Origin: Rhizobium vallis
GTDB taxonomy: Bacteria; Pseudomonadota; Alphaproteobacteria; Rhizobiales; Rhizobiaceae
Direction: 5' to 3'
Length of the DNA stretch: 64,000 nt
Assembly: GCF_003985155.1 (NCBI RefSeq)
Contig: NZ_ML133691.1
Span: forward strand, 62,001-126,000
The notes beneath the pieces were generated by a model, which did not search any database, was not told the DNA's origin, and saw only the letters and a program-made list of their open reading frames with translations. Position numbers and translations under genes: made by a program. Of this stretch, positions 34,415 to 44,036 are shown piece after piece (positions within the stretch are counted from its first letter, which is position 1; each line of letters opens with the position of its first letter).

Positions 34415-34603
34415 CGGCCCGGCCCCTCGTGCTGGCCCCATCGCGCTGGCCACAAAACGCCCCGTCATTCTGAATGCAAAAGCAGGAGATGCGCGAGGAG
34501 ATTTCCAAGGTGCATTCAGGACGCGACACATCTTTCGAAAACTTGATCGCTGGCAGCTTCTCGAAGAGCTTTGGGGGATGGCTTCCCCTCTTCGAGATGG
34601 CTT

Positions 34604-34628
34604 GGAACAAAAGGCAATGCTTTTGGTT
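34604..34628 (+). promoter_or_regulatory. EcfG-like promoter (GGTT variant) for molybdoenzyme-caa3 module
   Basis: GGAAC at 34604-34608, 16 bases, GGTT; the molybdoenzyme ATG is 24 bases downstream with GAGGGA between. Confidence 0.65.
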
Positions 34629-34651
34629 CGGGGAAAACAGAGGGACAAGAA

Positions 34652-37051
34652 ATGTCTGCAAATCCCAAATCTCCGCCGAAAATCGAACGTTACCGGGGGC
34701 CGGCGGGAGGTTGGGGCTCAGCTAAATCAGTGGCCGCAATCCTAGCCCAGGAACACAAAACCCTGGCTGGCGCAGGAGTTCTCTCAAAGCAAAACAAACC
34801 CGACGGCTACATGTGCGTGAGCTGCGCATGGGCAAAGCCAGCCAAGGCGCATCCGCTCGAATTTTGCGAGAACGGCGCAAAGGCAACAGCATGGGAAATT
34901 ACAAGCCGGCGAGCCGACAGATCCTTTTTTGCCCGACACGCCTTGAAGGGCTTGGAGCTATGGCGGGATCATGACTTGGAAGAGCAGGGCCGTTTGACGC
35001 ATCCGATGCGATGGGTTCCGGCCACCGACCATTATGTCCCTGTTTCATGGCAAGCTGCATTTGACGAGATCGGCAGAGAACTTCGGTCGCTGAAACCGCA
35101 AGAAGTGGATTTCTACACTTCCGGGCGAGCTTCGCTCGAAACCAGCTACATGTATCAGCTTTTCGCGCGCATTTATGGCAGCAACAATCTACCCGATAGT
35201 TCAAACATGTGTCATGAAAGCTCGTCGGTCGCGCTGCCGGAAAGCATCGGAGCGTCCGTCGGTACGGCGATCCTCTCGGACTTCGAGAACACCGACTGCA
35301 TTTTCTATATCGGACAGAACGTTGCGACGTCTTCTCCGCGTCTGCTTCACGACCTTCAAGATGCGGTCGATCGTGGCGTCAAGATCGTCACTTTCAACAT
35401 GCTGCGCGAGCGGGGGCTTGAACGCTTCGTCAATCCTCAATGGCCGTCGCAAATGCTCACCGGATCGGAAACCCGGATCTCGTCTCAGTACTATCAGGTG
35501 CGCAACGGCGGTGACATTGCGGCTCTGTTCGGAATTTGCAAGGCGCTGATCGAGGCGGATGACACTCTAAAGGCGACTGGCCGTTCAAAAGTTGCCGGGA
35601 ATGATGGTCGTCCAGCCGATCCGTCGAATGCGGCGATGGTTGCCTTTGCTGCATCCATGGCCTCGGCGGACAAGAAGCATGTGCTAGATCACGATTTTAT
35701 CAAGGATCATACGGCCGGCTTTGAAACCTTCGCGGCGGCGGCACGCCAGCATGAGTGGTCCGAGCTCGAACGGATTTCGGGCCTCCTGCGTGAGCAGATG
35801 GTGCAGGCAGCGGAGATCTATGCCAACTCGAATGCCGTCCTTATGGTCTACGGGATGGGGCTGACGCAACATCTGATGGGTGTCCAGACCGTGCATATGG
35901 TCGCCAATCTTGCTCTGCTCCGCGGCAATATCGGGAAGCCCGGCGCAAACATTTGTGCCGTGAGAGGACATTCGAACGTTCAGGGGCAGCGAACCGTTGG
36001 AATTACCGAAAAGCCTGGTCTCGTGCCGCTCGACAAGCTGTCCGAGCTCTACGGCTTTGAGCCGCCGCGCTGGACGGGACACTCCACGGTCGAGACGTGC
36101 AAGGCGATTATGAAAGGAGAAACGCGTGCGTTTGTCAGCTTGGGCGGAAATTTTCTCAAAGCCGTTCCGGAAACCGGCGCCATGGAGGCCGCATGGCGAA
36201 AGCTACGCCTGACCGTCCACATCGCGACCAAGCTCAATCGTAGCCACGTTATTCATGGCGAGATCGCGTATCTCCTACCGTGTCTCGGCAGGATCGAAAT
36301 CGATCAACAGGCCACCGGTCCCCAGGCTGTTTCGGTGGAAAGTTCGATTGCCCATTTCCACGGCTCCAGGGGAAAAACCAAGCCCGCGAGTGGGGAGCTG
36401 CTCTCGGAACCGGCAATCGTGGCAGGCCTTGCCAAGGCTACATTAGGTGAATGCAAGGTGCCTTGGGACGAATGGGTCGGGAATTATGCCAGGATCCGTG
36501 AAGCGATTGAGGACACCTATCCGGAAACGTTCAAGGACTTCAACAAGCGCCTGTTTCAACCCGGAGGTTTTCCTCGGCCGCTGCCGGCACGCGAACGGAA
36601 ATGGGTCACTTCGAACGGCAAGGCCAATTTCATCACGCCGGAAAGGCTATTTCCGGATCTCCCTACCGCAGCCAGATCCGATGTCCTCCACCTTGCCACG
36701 CTGCGCTCGAACGGTCAGTTCAACACGACGATCTATGGATACGGAGATCGTTTTCGTGGCGTCGAGGGCACGCGAAGGGTGGTGTTCATGAATGCCAGTG
36801 ATATCGCGGCTCTTCATCTCGAAAACGGGATATCGGTCGATCTCACGACCGCTATCGATGAAACGACCGTTCGAACAGTGACCGCGCTGAGGGTTGTGGA
36901 ATATGACATTCCCAAGGGCTCGTGTGCGGCGTACTATCCGGAAACGAACCCGTTATTTCCATTAGATCACCACGACGCCAAGTCCAAGACGCCTTCATAC
37001 AAACTGTTGCCGGTTGTTGTTACGCGATCGGTCGAAACACCTCGCGACTGA
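34652..37051 (+). CDS. FdhF/YdeP-family molybdopterin oxidoreductase
   Basis: A 799-residue molybdenum enzyme. Cysteines C55, C58 and C72 (MCVSCAWAKP...FCENG) match the reduced iron-sulfur motif of the YdeP/FdhF-like branch. Then come the molybdopterin domains (YTSGRASLETSYMYQLFARIYGSNNLPDSSNMCHESS) and a C-terminal molydopterin-dinucleotide binding domain (LRSNGQFNTTIYGYGDRFRG). Family members are annotated as formate dehydrogenase-like; the true substrate of YdeP enzymes is uncertain. Its stop lies seven bases before the first cytochrome gene, so it heads a respiratory operon, and an EcfG-like promoter precedes it. The close linkage to an oxidase suggests electrons pass to oxygen through cytochrome c. 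Confidence 0.88.
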   Translation: MSANPKSPPKIERYRGPAGGWGSAKSVAAILAQEHKTLAGAGVLSKQNKPDGYMCVSCAWAKPAKAHPLEFCENGAKATAWEITSRRADRSFFARHALKGLELWRDHDLEEQGRLTHPMRWVPATDHYVPVSWQAAFDEIGRELRSLKPQEVDFYTSGRASLETSYMYQLFARIYGSNNLPDSSNMCHESSSVALPESIGASVGTAILSDFENTDCIFYIGQNVATSSPRLLHDLQDAVDRGVKIVTFNMLRERGLERFVNPQWPSQMLTGSETRISSQYYQVRNGGDIAALFGICKALIEADDTLKATGRSKVAGNDGRPADPSNAAMVAFAASMASADKKHVLDHDFIKDHTAGFETFAAAARQHEWSELERISGLLREQMVQAAEIYANSNAVLMVYGMGLTQHLMGVQTVHMVANLALLRGNIGKPGANICAVRGHSNVQGQRTVGITEKPGLVPLDKLSELYGFEPPRWTGHSTVETCKAIMKGETRAFVSLGGNFLKAVPETGAMEAAWRKLRLTVHIATKLNRSHVIHGEIAYLLPCLGRIEIDQQATGPQAVSVESSIAHFHGSRGKTKPASGELLSEPAIVAGLAKATLGECKVPWDEWVGNYARIREAIEDTYPETFKDFNKRLFQPGGFPRPLPARERKWVTSNGKANFITPERLFPDLPTAARSDVLHLATLRSNGQFNTTIYGYGDRFRGVEGTRRVVFMNASDIAALHLENGISVDLTTAIDETTVRTVTALRVVEYDIPKGSCAAYYPETNPLFPLDHHDAKSKTPSYKLLPVVVTRSVETPRD

Positions 37052-37058
37052 CCTGCAG

Positions 37059-37832
37059 ATGGGATTGCCAATGCTGTTCGGTGGTTCTGTAGGAGCATCG
37101 GATCGTTTCAGGAGGCTGGCCGGATGGATCGCCTGCCTGACATTGGCCGGTCTGTTCGTCTGGAAGGCGAGCGCCTCAGGACCTGCCGGCCAGGGGGCAC
37201 CGCATTTCGGCGATAAGGCGCTTGCGCAAGACCCGAGTAAGGCGCCCGACAAAATGAGGATCCTGCTCTGGGGATTCCTGATCGCGGGCGGACTCGCGGT
37301 GTCGGTGCTGCTCGGCTGGATAGACCACCCACGCGAATTCAGGCTCGATCCCGCAATCACCGCGGAATTGGATCATTTGAAACTGATGCGAAACGGCATC
37401 GGCGGAGCGCCGCCTGAGGTCGATTTCGCACTCGGTCAACCTTATGAAACGGATTCTTACAATCTGAGCCAGGGCAAACGCCTCTACACCTGGTTTGGCT
37501 GTCCAACCTGTCATGGCGACGGGCGAGGGGCAGCAGGTCCTTCGTTTCTCGATGGATGGTGGCTCTATGGACCCGAGATGGTTTCAATCGTTGCTTCCAT
37601 TCGAGACGGAAGGCCGCATGGCATGCCGGCATTTCAAAACCGCATGACGATAGAGCAGATCTGGCAGCTCGCGGGCTACGTCCAGACGATCGGGGCTTAC
37701 AGCGCCAAGGTTGCAGCACCAGGCCGCGATGATGCAAAACATACGCGCCCCTCCGAAAACCGGGCGCCCGCAACAATCATTTTCGATGAAGGACCGGTTG
37801 GCGTTCATCCTGAGCAGGGGCCGGAACCGTGA
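37059..37832 (+). CDS. membrane-anchored cytochrome c
   Basis: A 257-residue protein with two membrane helices (about 15-32 and 66-88) and a C-terminal cytochrome c domain. Heme attachment is C-P-T-C-H (FGCPTCHGDGRG) and the axial methionine is probably in HGMPAFQ. I start at 37059; an ATG at 37071 is possible, and an upstream TTG would overlap the previous gene. It overlaps the next gene by four bases. It likely carries electrons from the molybdoenzyme or another donor to the caa3 oxidase. Confidence 0.82.
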   Translation: MGLPMLFGGSVGASDRFRRLAGWIACLTLAGLFVWKASASGPAGQGAPHFGDKALAQDPSKAPDKMRILLWGFLIAGGLAVSVLLGWIDHPREFRLDPAITAELDHLKLMRNGIGGAPPEVDFALGQPYETDSYNLSQGKRLYTWFGCPTCHGDGRGAAGPSFLDGWWLYGPEMVSIVASIRDGRPHGMPAFQNRMTIEQIWQLAGYVQTIGAYSAKVAAPGRDDAKHTRPSENRAPATIIFDEGPVGVHPEQGPEP

Positions 37833-38821
37833 TCGCAAGAGTTATCTTATCGGGGTTGCTTGTTTGTGGCCTCATCGGTTGCGCCGGCGCGCAGTCGGCT
37901 CTCGATGTGCACGGTGCATTTGCAATGCACCTGAAACACTTGATGCTCTCCGTGATTTTGGTTTGCACACTCGTGTGGATCGCCGTGATGATGGTGCTTG
38001 CATATGCACTGTTCCGCAAACGCCGCGATCCGGCCGAGGGCAAAGCGGGTGCCGACAAAAGGGCGACGATCATCGTTTCTGCCGCCGTCGGAGCAACAGT
38101 TCTGATCATTACTGGGCTAACAGTCGCAAGCTTCTATACCACCCGTTTGATCGATGCGGACGGGGAGGTAGCATTAACTATCGCCATTAAGGGCGAACAG
38201 TGGTGGTGGCGCGTCACCTATATGCTGAATGGCAAACCCGACTTCGAGACGGCAAACGAGATCCATATTCCTGTCGGACGGACGGTTCTGCTTCAGCTCG
38301 AAAGCGCGGACGTCGTCCACTCGTTCTGGGTGCCAAGTCTCGCCGGCAAGCAGGATCTCGTTCCAGGAAGGACGAACACGCTTGCCCTTCGCGCCGAGAC
38401 GCCGGGCGTCTACCGTGGACAGTGCGCGGAGTTCTGCGGCCTCCAGCATAGCCACATGGCGATGCTGGTTGTTGCCGACGATGCCGCTTCCTTTGAGCGA
38501 TGGCTGGCCGGCCAAAGGGCGGAAAGTCTCGAACCTGCCGAGCCGGAGCCGACTGCCGGGCAAGCTGTGTTTTTGGGAAAACCCTGTGCCGCCTGTCATC
38601 GAGTGCGTGGAACACCGTCCGCCGGAACCACCGGCCCTGACCTCACTCACGTGGGGAGCCGGGACACGGTCGGAGCCGGCGTGATGGAGCGCACCAGGGG
38701 CTCCATCGCAGCCTGGATCGCGGACCCTCAGACGCTCAAGCCCGGCAACAACATGCCGATGGTGCCGCTCACCAGCGACGAGCTGCGCGCTGTCTCCGCG
38801 TACATCGAAAGCCTGAAATGA
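37829..38821 (+). CDS. ctaC: caa3-type cytochrome c oxidase subunit II with fused cytochrome c
   Basis: A 330-residue subunit II. It has a lipobox-like signal (VCGLIGCAG), two membrane helices, then the cupredoxin domain with the CuA ligands C199 and C203 in GQCAEFCGLQHSHM, preceded by the aromatic QWWWRV. A fused cytochrome c domain follows (CAACH near residue 251; axial Met in NNMPMVP). This fusion defines caa3 oxidases, which accept electrons directly onto the fused heme. Start overlaps the previous gene; stop overlaps subunit I. Confidence 0.95.
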   Translation: MIARVILSGLLVCGLIGCAGAQSALDVHGAFAMHLKHLMLSVILVCTLVWIAVMMVLAYALFRKRRDPAEGKAGADKRATIIVSAAVGATVLIITGLTVASFYTTRLIDADGEVALTIAIKGEQWWWRVTYMLNGKPDFETANEIHIPVGRTVLLQLESADVVHSFWVPSLAGKQDLVPGRTNTLALRAETPGVYRGQCAEFCGLQHSHMAMLVVADDAASFERWLAGQRAESLEPAEPEPTAGQAVFLGKPCAACHRVRGTPSAGTTGPDLTHVGSRDTVGAGVMERTRGSIAAWIADPQTLKPGNNMPMVPLTSDELRAVSAYIESLK

Positions 38822-40731
38822 TGGTGGACGATGGCCCCAAGAGAGACCTTCGGGATACCGCGCTCGACACCGCCGAGCTCGACCGGCATCTAACGTCGAT
38901 ATGGCGCACACGCCACGGACTATGGGCTGCGTTATCGACGGTCGACCACAAGATCATTGGCCGCCGCTACATTATCACCGCGTTCGTTTTCCTATTCCTG
39001 GGCGGTATCCTCTCCCTTTTTATGCGGCTTCAATTGTCGCAGCCGGAGGCCCGGTTCATCGGGCCGGACCGCTACAATCAGATCTTCAGCATGCATGGCA
39101 CGAACATGATGTTCCTCTTTGCCGTCCCGGTCATGGAGGCAATGGCGGTCTATCTCGTGCCGTTGATGGTCGGCACTCGCAATATTGCGTTCCCCCGCCT
39201 CAATGCGTTCTCCTACTGGATGTTTCTTGCCGGCGGAATCTTGCTGTGGGTGGCGTTTGCGATCGACACCGGTCCTGATGTTGGCTGGTTCGCATATGTG
39301 CCGCTTGCTGGGCCGCAATACGGCACCGGAAAGCGGGCAGACATCTGGGCGCAGATGATTACCTTCACCGAAATATCAGCGCTTTGTGTGGCCGTAGAAC
39401 TGGTGGTGACGATCTTCAAGCAGCGCGCACCCGGCATGTCGCTGGACCGGATTCCACTATTCGTATGGTCGATGCTGGTAACGTCGTTTCTGGTTATTTT
39501 GGCAATGCCCGCGATCATGATTGCCAGCACCTCGCTTATCCTCGACCGCCTCGTCGGAACCCATTTTTTCAATCCGGCCGAGGGCGGAGATGTCCTGTTG
39601 TGGCAACACCTCTTCTGGTTCTTCGGCCATCCGGAGGTCTATATCATCTTCCTGCCGGCGGTAGGGATGGTGTCGACCATCGTTGCGACTTTCACCGGAC
39701 GGCCCGTGTTCGGCTATCTTGCGATGGTGATGGCCTTGATTTCGACCGGCGTTCTGGCGTTCGGCCTTTGGGTGCATCACATGTTCGTTGCTGGCTTGCC
39801 CCGGTTGGGAGAGAGCTTTTTCACCGCTTCCAGCATGGCCATCGCCGTTCCCGCCGGTGTGCAGATATTCTGCTGGCTGGCAACGCTCTGGATGGGTCGG
39901 CCCGTGTTCAAGACGCCGCTTTTGTTCGTTATCGGATTCATCATCACATTCGTCGTCGGCGGGATGACGGGGGTGATGGTAGCCTCTGTGCCGTTCGATA
40001 CCCAGGTTCACGATACCTACTTCGTCGTGGCTCATTTTCACTATGTACTGGTCGGAGGCGCAGTTTTCCCGCTGCTTGGCGCGATCTATTACTGGTTTCC
40101 CAAAATCACCGGCCGGATGATGAGCGAGACGCTCGGACGTTGGGTGTTCGCGCTGATCTTCGTCGGTTTCCACCTCACCTTTTTCCCGATGCACATTCTC
40201 GGGCTCGCCGGAATGCCCCGGCGAGTCTACACCTACCAGCCCGAATTGCCCTGGGGCGGTCTGAACATGATGGTCAGCCTGAGTGCACTCGTTCTGGTAT
40301 CGGGCTTCCTGTTATTCGTCGTCGACGTATTTCGAAGCGCAAGAAGCGGTCCGGTGGCCGGCGCCAATCCCTGGGGCGCGGCAACACTCGAATGGGCGAC
40401 GACGTCGCCGCCGCATTGTTATAATTTCCGTCGAATGCCGGTTGTCGACTCGGGGGAGCCACTGTGGACAGAGGATGAACTCCCGGCGGCTTCGGGCCTT
40501 CGCGTCGATCGCCGGGAACTGCTTATCACGACTGTCGTCGCAGCGATGCCTGAAGCGCGGGAATCATCGGTCCCGCAATCCATCTGGCCGCTTTGCACGG
40601 CGGTGGCGACAACGATTGTCCTGATCTGGTCGATCTTTACGCCCTGGGCAGTCGTCTGGGGATCGATCCCGGTCGCGGTCGCCTTGACCGTCTGGTTCTG
40701 GCCCAAGGGCGCTCCGGAGGAAGAGACATGA
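38818..40731 (+). CDS. ctaD: cytochrome c oxidase subunit I (heme-copper, A-type)
   Basis: A 637-residue subunit I with twelve core helices. The CuB/heme ligands are visible: H in MHGTNMMFLF, H and Y in FFGHPEVYIIFLP, the H-H pair in FGLWVHHMF and the two histidines in VVAHFHYVL. E in GHPEVY and the K-channel lysine/tyrosine region mark it as A-type. It is longer than typical alphaproteobacterial subunits because of the C-terminal extension with extra helices (about 580-625). Overlaps with neighbours on both sides show a translationally coupled operon. Confidence 0.95.
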   Translation: MMVDDGPKRDLRDTALDTAELDRHLTSIWRTRHGLWAALSTVDHKIIGRRYIITAFVFLFLGGILSLFMRLQLSQPEARFIGPDRYNQIFSMHGTNMMFLFAVPVMEAMAVYLVPLMVGTRNIAFPRLNAFSYWMFLAGGILLWVAFAIDTGPDVGWFAYVPLAGPQYGTGKRADIWAQMITFTEISALCVAVELVVTIFKQRAPGMSLDRIPLFVWSMLVTSFLVILAMPAIMIASTSLILDRLVGTHFFNPAEGGDVLLWQHLFWFFGHPEVYIIFLPAVGMVSTIVATFTGRPVFGYLAMVMALISTGVLAFGLWVHHMFVAGLPRLGESFFTASSMAIAVPAGVQIFCWLATLWMGRPVFKTPLLFVIGFIITFVVGGMTGVMVASVPFDTQVHDTYFVVAHFHYVLVGGAVFPLLGAIYYWFPKITGRMMSETLGRWVFALIFVGFHLTFFPMHILGLAGMPRRVYTYQPELPWGGLNMMVSLSALVLVSGFLLFVVDVFRSARSGPVAGANPWGAATLEWATTSPPHCYNFRRMPVVDSGEPLWTEDELPAASGLRVDRRELLITTVVAAMPEARESSVPQSIWPLCTAVATTIVLIWSIFTPWAVVWGSIPVAVALTVWFWPKGAPEEET

Positions 40732-41330
40732 GAGAACGCGTGGTCCTCGATGTTTCATTCTTGAAGTCACATGGTAGCGGGACTGCGAGCCCGACATGGT
40801 GGGGGACGCTTGCCTTCATGCTGATCGAAGGCACGGGTTTTGCGTTGGCAATTGTGATCTATCTTTATTTGATGAGCCTGGCCCCCGATTGGCCGATCGA
40901 TAGCCAAGTCCCGGCACTGACGGCAGGCACGCTGATGACGGTCGTGCTTGTCGCCAGCCTCGCTCCAAACATGCTGGTTGCGCGTTGGGCGAAAAAGCAA
41001 AATTTGCCCAAGGTTCGCTTCGGATTGGTTATCATGTCGCTGCTCGGGATCGTCCCGCTGATTATTCGCGGTTTCGAATTTCCTGCAATGCGTGTCAGTT
41101 GGGATCGGAACGCCTATGGATCGATCGTCTGGCTGATGTTGGGCTTACACACCACCCACATTCTGACGGACCTGGTCGAAACGCTTGTGCTCACATGCCT
41201 TATGTTCACACGCCATGCCGACAACGGGCGCCGATACGGCGATATTGCGGATAACGCGATGTACTGGAACTTCGTCGTTGCTACGTGGTTGCCAATCTAC
41301 GTCTGCATCTACTGGGTCCCGCGCCTATGA
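40728..41330 (+). CDS. ctaE: cytochrome c oxidase subunit III
   Basis: A 200-residue subunit III with five membrane helices (WWGTLAFMLIEGTGFALAIVIYLYL at the start, HTTHILTDLVETLVLT later). The conserved E in FMLIEGTGFA and H in LHTTHIL support the assignment; E and H are the usual lipid-contact and proton-uptake residues of this subunit. The ATG at 40728 overlaps the subunit I stop; the longer upstream frame is a shadow. Confidence 0.9.
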   Translation: MRERVVLDVSFLKSHGSGTASPTWWGTLAFMLIEGTGFALAIVIYLYLMSLAPDWPIDSQVPALTAGTLMTVVLVASLAPNMLVARWAKKQNLPKVRFGLVIMSLLGIVPLIIRGFEFPAMRVSWDRNAYGSIVWLMLGLHTTHILTDLVETLVLTCLMFTRHADNGRRYGDIADNAMYWNFVVATWLPIYVCIYWVPRL

Positions 41331-41635
41331 CAACGATATCCACTCAAATTGCAGGGTATGCAATTGCTCCCATGGCATGGGCTTTGACGACTGAACTCGG
41401 GCAGATACTTCCCTACGTCGACTGCGCCGCCCGCACCAACTGGACACTCGTGGCTTGCGCAGCCACTGCCGGTGCCAGCGTCGCTGGCATCATGTTCGCC
41501 ACGAACGGTTGGCGGAGTTGGAGCGTTTCCCAGAGAAAATTCGGCCAAACCTGTCTGGCCATCGCGGCAGTCTTCGTATTCGCGCTCGCTTTGCAGGGGG
41601 CCGCTTCCATGCTGCTCAGCCCATGCGCACGTTGA
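41327..41635 (+). CDS. small membrane protein of the caa3 operon
   Basis: A 102-residue protein with two or three membrane helices (about 45-65 and 75-96). It overlaps ctaE by four bases and the following gene by one, so it belongs to the oxidase operon. It may be a subunit IV or assembly protein; sequence alone does not tell. Confidence 0.65.
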   Translation: MTTISTQIAGYAIAPMAWALTTELGQILPYVDCAARTNWTLVACAATAGASVAGIMFATNGWRSWSVSQRKFGQTCLAIAAVFVFALALQGAASMLLSPCAR

Positions 41636-42504
41636 TGGCCCTCGGCGTCACGATCACCAGCGCCGGCACGGCCTTGGCGCACGGCGCGGAGGAGCATACA
41701 GCCTCCTACGCCTGGACCTTCGATCCCTGGGTCGTTATCCCTCTTTGCACCGCAGCCGCGTTGTTTGCGATAGGCACCGGCCGATTGCTGTGCCGCGTTT
41801 CTCCAGGAAGGCCGGAGCAGCTTCTCCGTATTGTTGCTTATTTCGCTGGTTTGCTTTCCCTCACCGTGGCTCTGGTTTCACCGATTCACTGGCTGGGCGA
41901 GCACCTCTTCACCTATCATATGATCGAGCACGAGATCGTCCTGGCCATATCGGCCCCCCTTCTGGTGCTTTCACGACCCACTGCAATGTGCGTGTGGTCG
42001 CTTCCGAGGTTCGCCCGCCGCTGGATGGCGCGGGCATTCAACGCTTCCCCGGTTCGCGGCCTTTGGCGCTGGCTTACCGGCGGGATCAACGCCACGGTGC
42101 TGCATGCCGTGGCAATATGGGCCTGGCATGTGCCGATCCTGCTCGACGCGTCGCTCACGAATCTCGCAATGCACAGGCTCCAGCATCTCTCTTTCCTCAT
42201 CACCGCACTTATATTCTGGTGGGCGATCATATGGCGAAGCGAACGAGGCGCGGCTGCGTGGCATCTGTTCGTTACCATGATGCATACGAGCGTTCTGGGC
42301 GCTTTGATGGCTCTCTCGCCGCGAGTTCTCTACGTCGCGCAGACAGCAAGCGCACCCGAATGGGGACTGACGCCGTTGGAGGATCAGCAGATGGCCGGAA
42401 TGTTGATGTGGATTCCCGCCGGCACGGTCTATGCGGGTGCGGCGATCTTCCTGCTGTCGAAGTTGATCAGGGATTCAGGACGGAGAGGTGCCAACCTTGT
42501 CTAA
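41635..42504 (+). CDS. CtaG-type caa3 oxidase assembly protein
   Basis: A 289-residue membrane protein with seven helices of the caa3_CtaG family. Histidine-rich membrane motifs occur (LGEHLFTYHMIEHEIVLA and HRLQHLSFLITALIFW), which in this family may bind copper for insertion into CuB. I take the ATG at 41635, overlapping the preceding stop as TGATG; an in-frame ATG at 41623 is possible. It supports biogenesis of the oxidase encoded upstream. Confidence 0.85.
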   Translation: MALGVTITSAGTALAHGAEEHTASYAWTFDPWVVIPLCTAAALFAIGTGRLLCRVSPGRPEQLLRIVAYFAGLLSLTVALVSPIHWLGEHLFTYHMIEHEIVLAISAPLLVLSRPTAMCVWSLPRFARRWMARAFNASPVRGLWRWLTGGINATVLHAVAIWAWHVPILLDASLTNLAMHRLQHLSFLITALIFWWAIIWRSERGAAAWHLFVTMMHTSVLGALMALSPRVLYVAQTASAPEWGLTPLEDQQMAGMLMWIPAGTVYAGAAIFLLSKLIRDSGRRGANLV

Positions 42505-42904
42505 GACTTCACATCTTTCCGCGGTGGGCGTCATCGCCTTGCTCATCACGATGGTGACTGCGTTTGCGACCACGCAATATCTCGGTAACCGCAGTCTTCG
42601 CTACCAAACTGCGATTTTGCTGACGGGCGGGGATCCCGATCGATCGCCCACGATATTTCGCCGATACGGGTGCTCGGGCTGTCACACCATCCCCGGAGTG
42701 CCGGGCGCCGATGGATTGCTCGGGCCTGCGCTATCTGGTCTGTCTGCGCGCGTCTATATCGCCGGCGTGCTACCGAATACTGCGGACAATCTTGAACACT
42801 GGATCGTTTCACCGCAACAGTTTTCGCCGCATAGCGCCATGCCGGAGACCGGAATAACCTCCGAGGAAGCCAAGGATCTTGCCGCATATCTTTACGCGAA
42901 CTGA
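42488..42904 (+). CDS. membrane-anchored mono-heme cytochrome c
   Basis: A 138-residue protein with an N-terminal membrane anchor (SAVGVIALLITMVTAFA) and one heme motif (CSGCH) with axial Met in SAMPETGI. The start is unusual: a GTG at 42488 overlaps the previous gene, but a TTG at 42497 has GGAGAG at a better distance. It ends the caa3 operon; the convergent diheme cytochrome gene lies only five bases beyond. It may deliver electrons to the oxidase or be an extra subunit. Confidence 0.8.
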   Translation: MPTLSKTSHLSAVGVIALLITMVTAFATTQYLGNRSLRYQTAILLTGGDPDRSPTIFRRYGCSGCHTIPGVPGADGLLGPALSGLSARVYIAGVLPNTADNLEHWIVSPQQFSPHSAMPETGITSEEAKDLAAYLYAN

Positions 42905-42909
42905 CGTCG

Positions 42910-43824
42910 CTAAGGGTGCGGAGTAGGCTTTGGGGCGAGTGACTTGATATAGCGAGCGATCGCCTGTCGATCGCCTTCAGGAAGGCTCTGAGTGTTGGTG
43001 ACAACATCAGCCATGGACGATCCCACGCGCCCGTGAGCCGGCGTATTGCCGGTCGCAAGCATCTTGACAATATCCGCCTCCGACCAGCTACCGATTCCAG
43101 CGGGAGTGATATTCGGCACGTAGCCGGTCCCTTGTTGGTCCGGGCCGCCTGCGAAGCGCTGATCGGACTTTATCGCGCCGAGGAAGTTTCGAGTGGAATG
43201 GCATTCGGCGCAGTGGGAAAGCGTCTCGACCAGATATCCGCCTCGATCGTGAACGGCGTCACCCGTCAGTCTCGCGTTTGACGAGCCCTCTCTGAAAAAG
43301 AGGAGCTTCCAGAAGCCGATTGAGCGGCGGATCGCGAAAAGGATTTTTGGATGATGTGGTGGTGCGCGTCCTGCCACCGGCGCAAGTGTTTCGAGATAGG
43401 CGAAGAGATCCTTGATGTCTGCGACGGTCATTCCAGTGTAGCTTGTATAGGGAAATGCCGGATAAAAGTGCTTGCCCTGCGGGGACACCCCAGCGACGAG
43501 GGCATTCGCCAGATCTGAGACGTCCCAGCCACCGATCCCGTCGGTTGGGTCGGGCGAGATATTCGGCGGCCGAAACGTTCCAAATGGCGAAGCCAGTGCT
43601 AGACCGCCACCAAGTCTCAGGCGATCAGGCTGTCCGGGCGTTGCGTGGCATGAAGCGCAGTCTCCAGCGTCGAAAATATCCTTGCCTCGCCGAGCATCTC
43701 CAACTCCTGCCAGCCGGGGATCGCTTTTGGAAAATCCCGGCGCGGGAGCGGTCACGATCCATGCCGCAGCTGCCCCTAAAGAAGCAGTGCATAAGATCGC
43801 GACTATCCAGAGACCGATCTTCAT
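42910..43824 (-). CDS. diheme cytochrome c
   Basis: A 304-residue protein with a signal peptide or anchor (KIGLWIVAILCTASLGAAAAW) and two heme motifs: CASCH (about 55) and CAECH (about 205). The layout is that of the cytochrome subunits of gluconate, sorbitol or alcohol dehydrogenases and of the FixP-like or NirB-type donors. The start at 43824 is supported by the signal peptide; the longer frame is not. It runs convergent to the caa3 operon and may supply electrons to it. No dehydrogenase partner is adjacent. Confidence 0.82.
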   Translation of the reverse strand: MKIGLWIVAILCTASLGAAAAWIVTAPAPGFSKSDPRLAGVGDARRGKDIFDAGDCASCHATPGQPDRLRLGGGLALASPFGTFRPPNISPDPTDGIGGWDVSDLANALVAGVSPQGKHFYPAFPYTSYTGMTVADIKDLFAYLETLAPVAGRAPPHHPKILFAIRRSIGFWKLLFFREGSSNARLTGDAVHDRGGYLVETLSHCAECHSTRNFLGAIKSDQRFAGGPDQQGTGYVPNITPAGIGSWSEADIVKMLATGNTPAHGRVGSSMADVVTNTQSLPEGDRQAIARYIKSLAPKPTPHP

Positions 43825-44036
43825 GATGGTCCGTCCCGGGTTCACTTCAGCAGCGGGTTGATTCTCATGGTAGCCCCGCGTTTGAAGCGATGTAAATGCA
43901 CCATTGTCGTCGAATCTGCGGTTGAATGTTTCGTTCGGCCACATAAAGCCGGATGGCAGAATTGGCATTTCCCGATGCCGGTTGGCGGCACAAGAGTAGG
44001 GGCAGGTCGCACACCAGCCGAGAAGACCGATCTTGC

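Noticed and set aside
37014..37058. TTG start for the first cytochrome c
   Set aside because: Would overlap the molybdoenzyme by 38 bases; the ATG at 37059 gives a normal anchor sequence.
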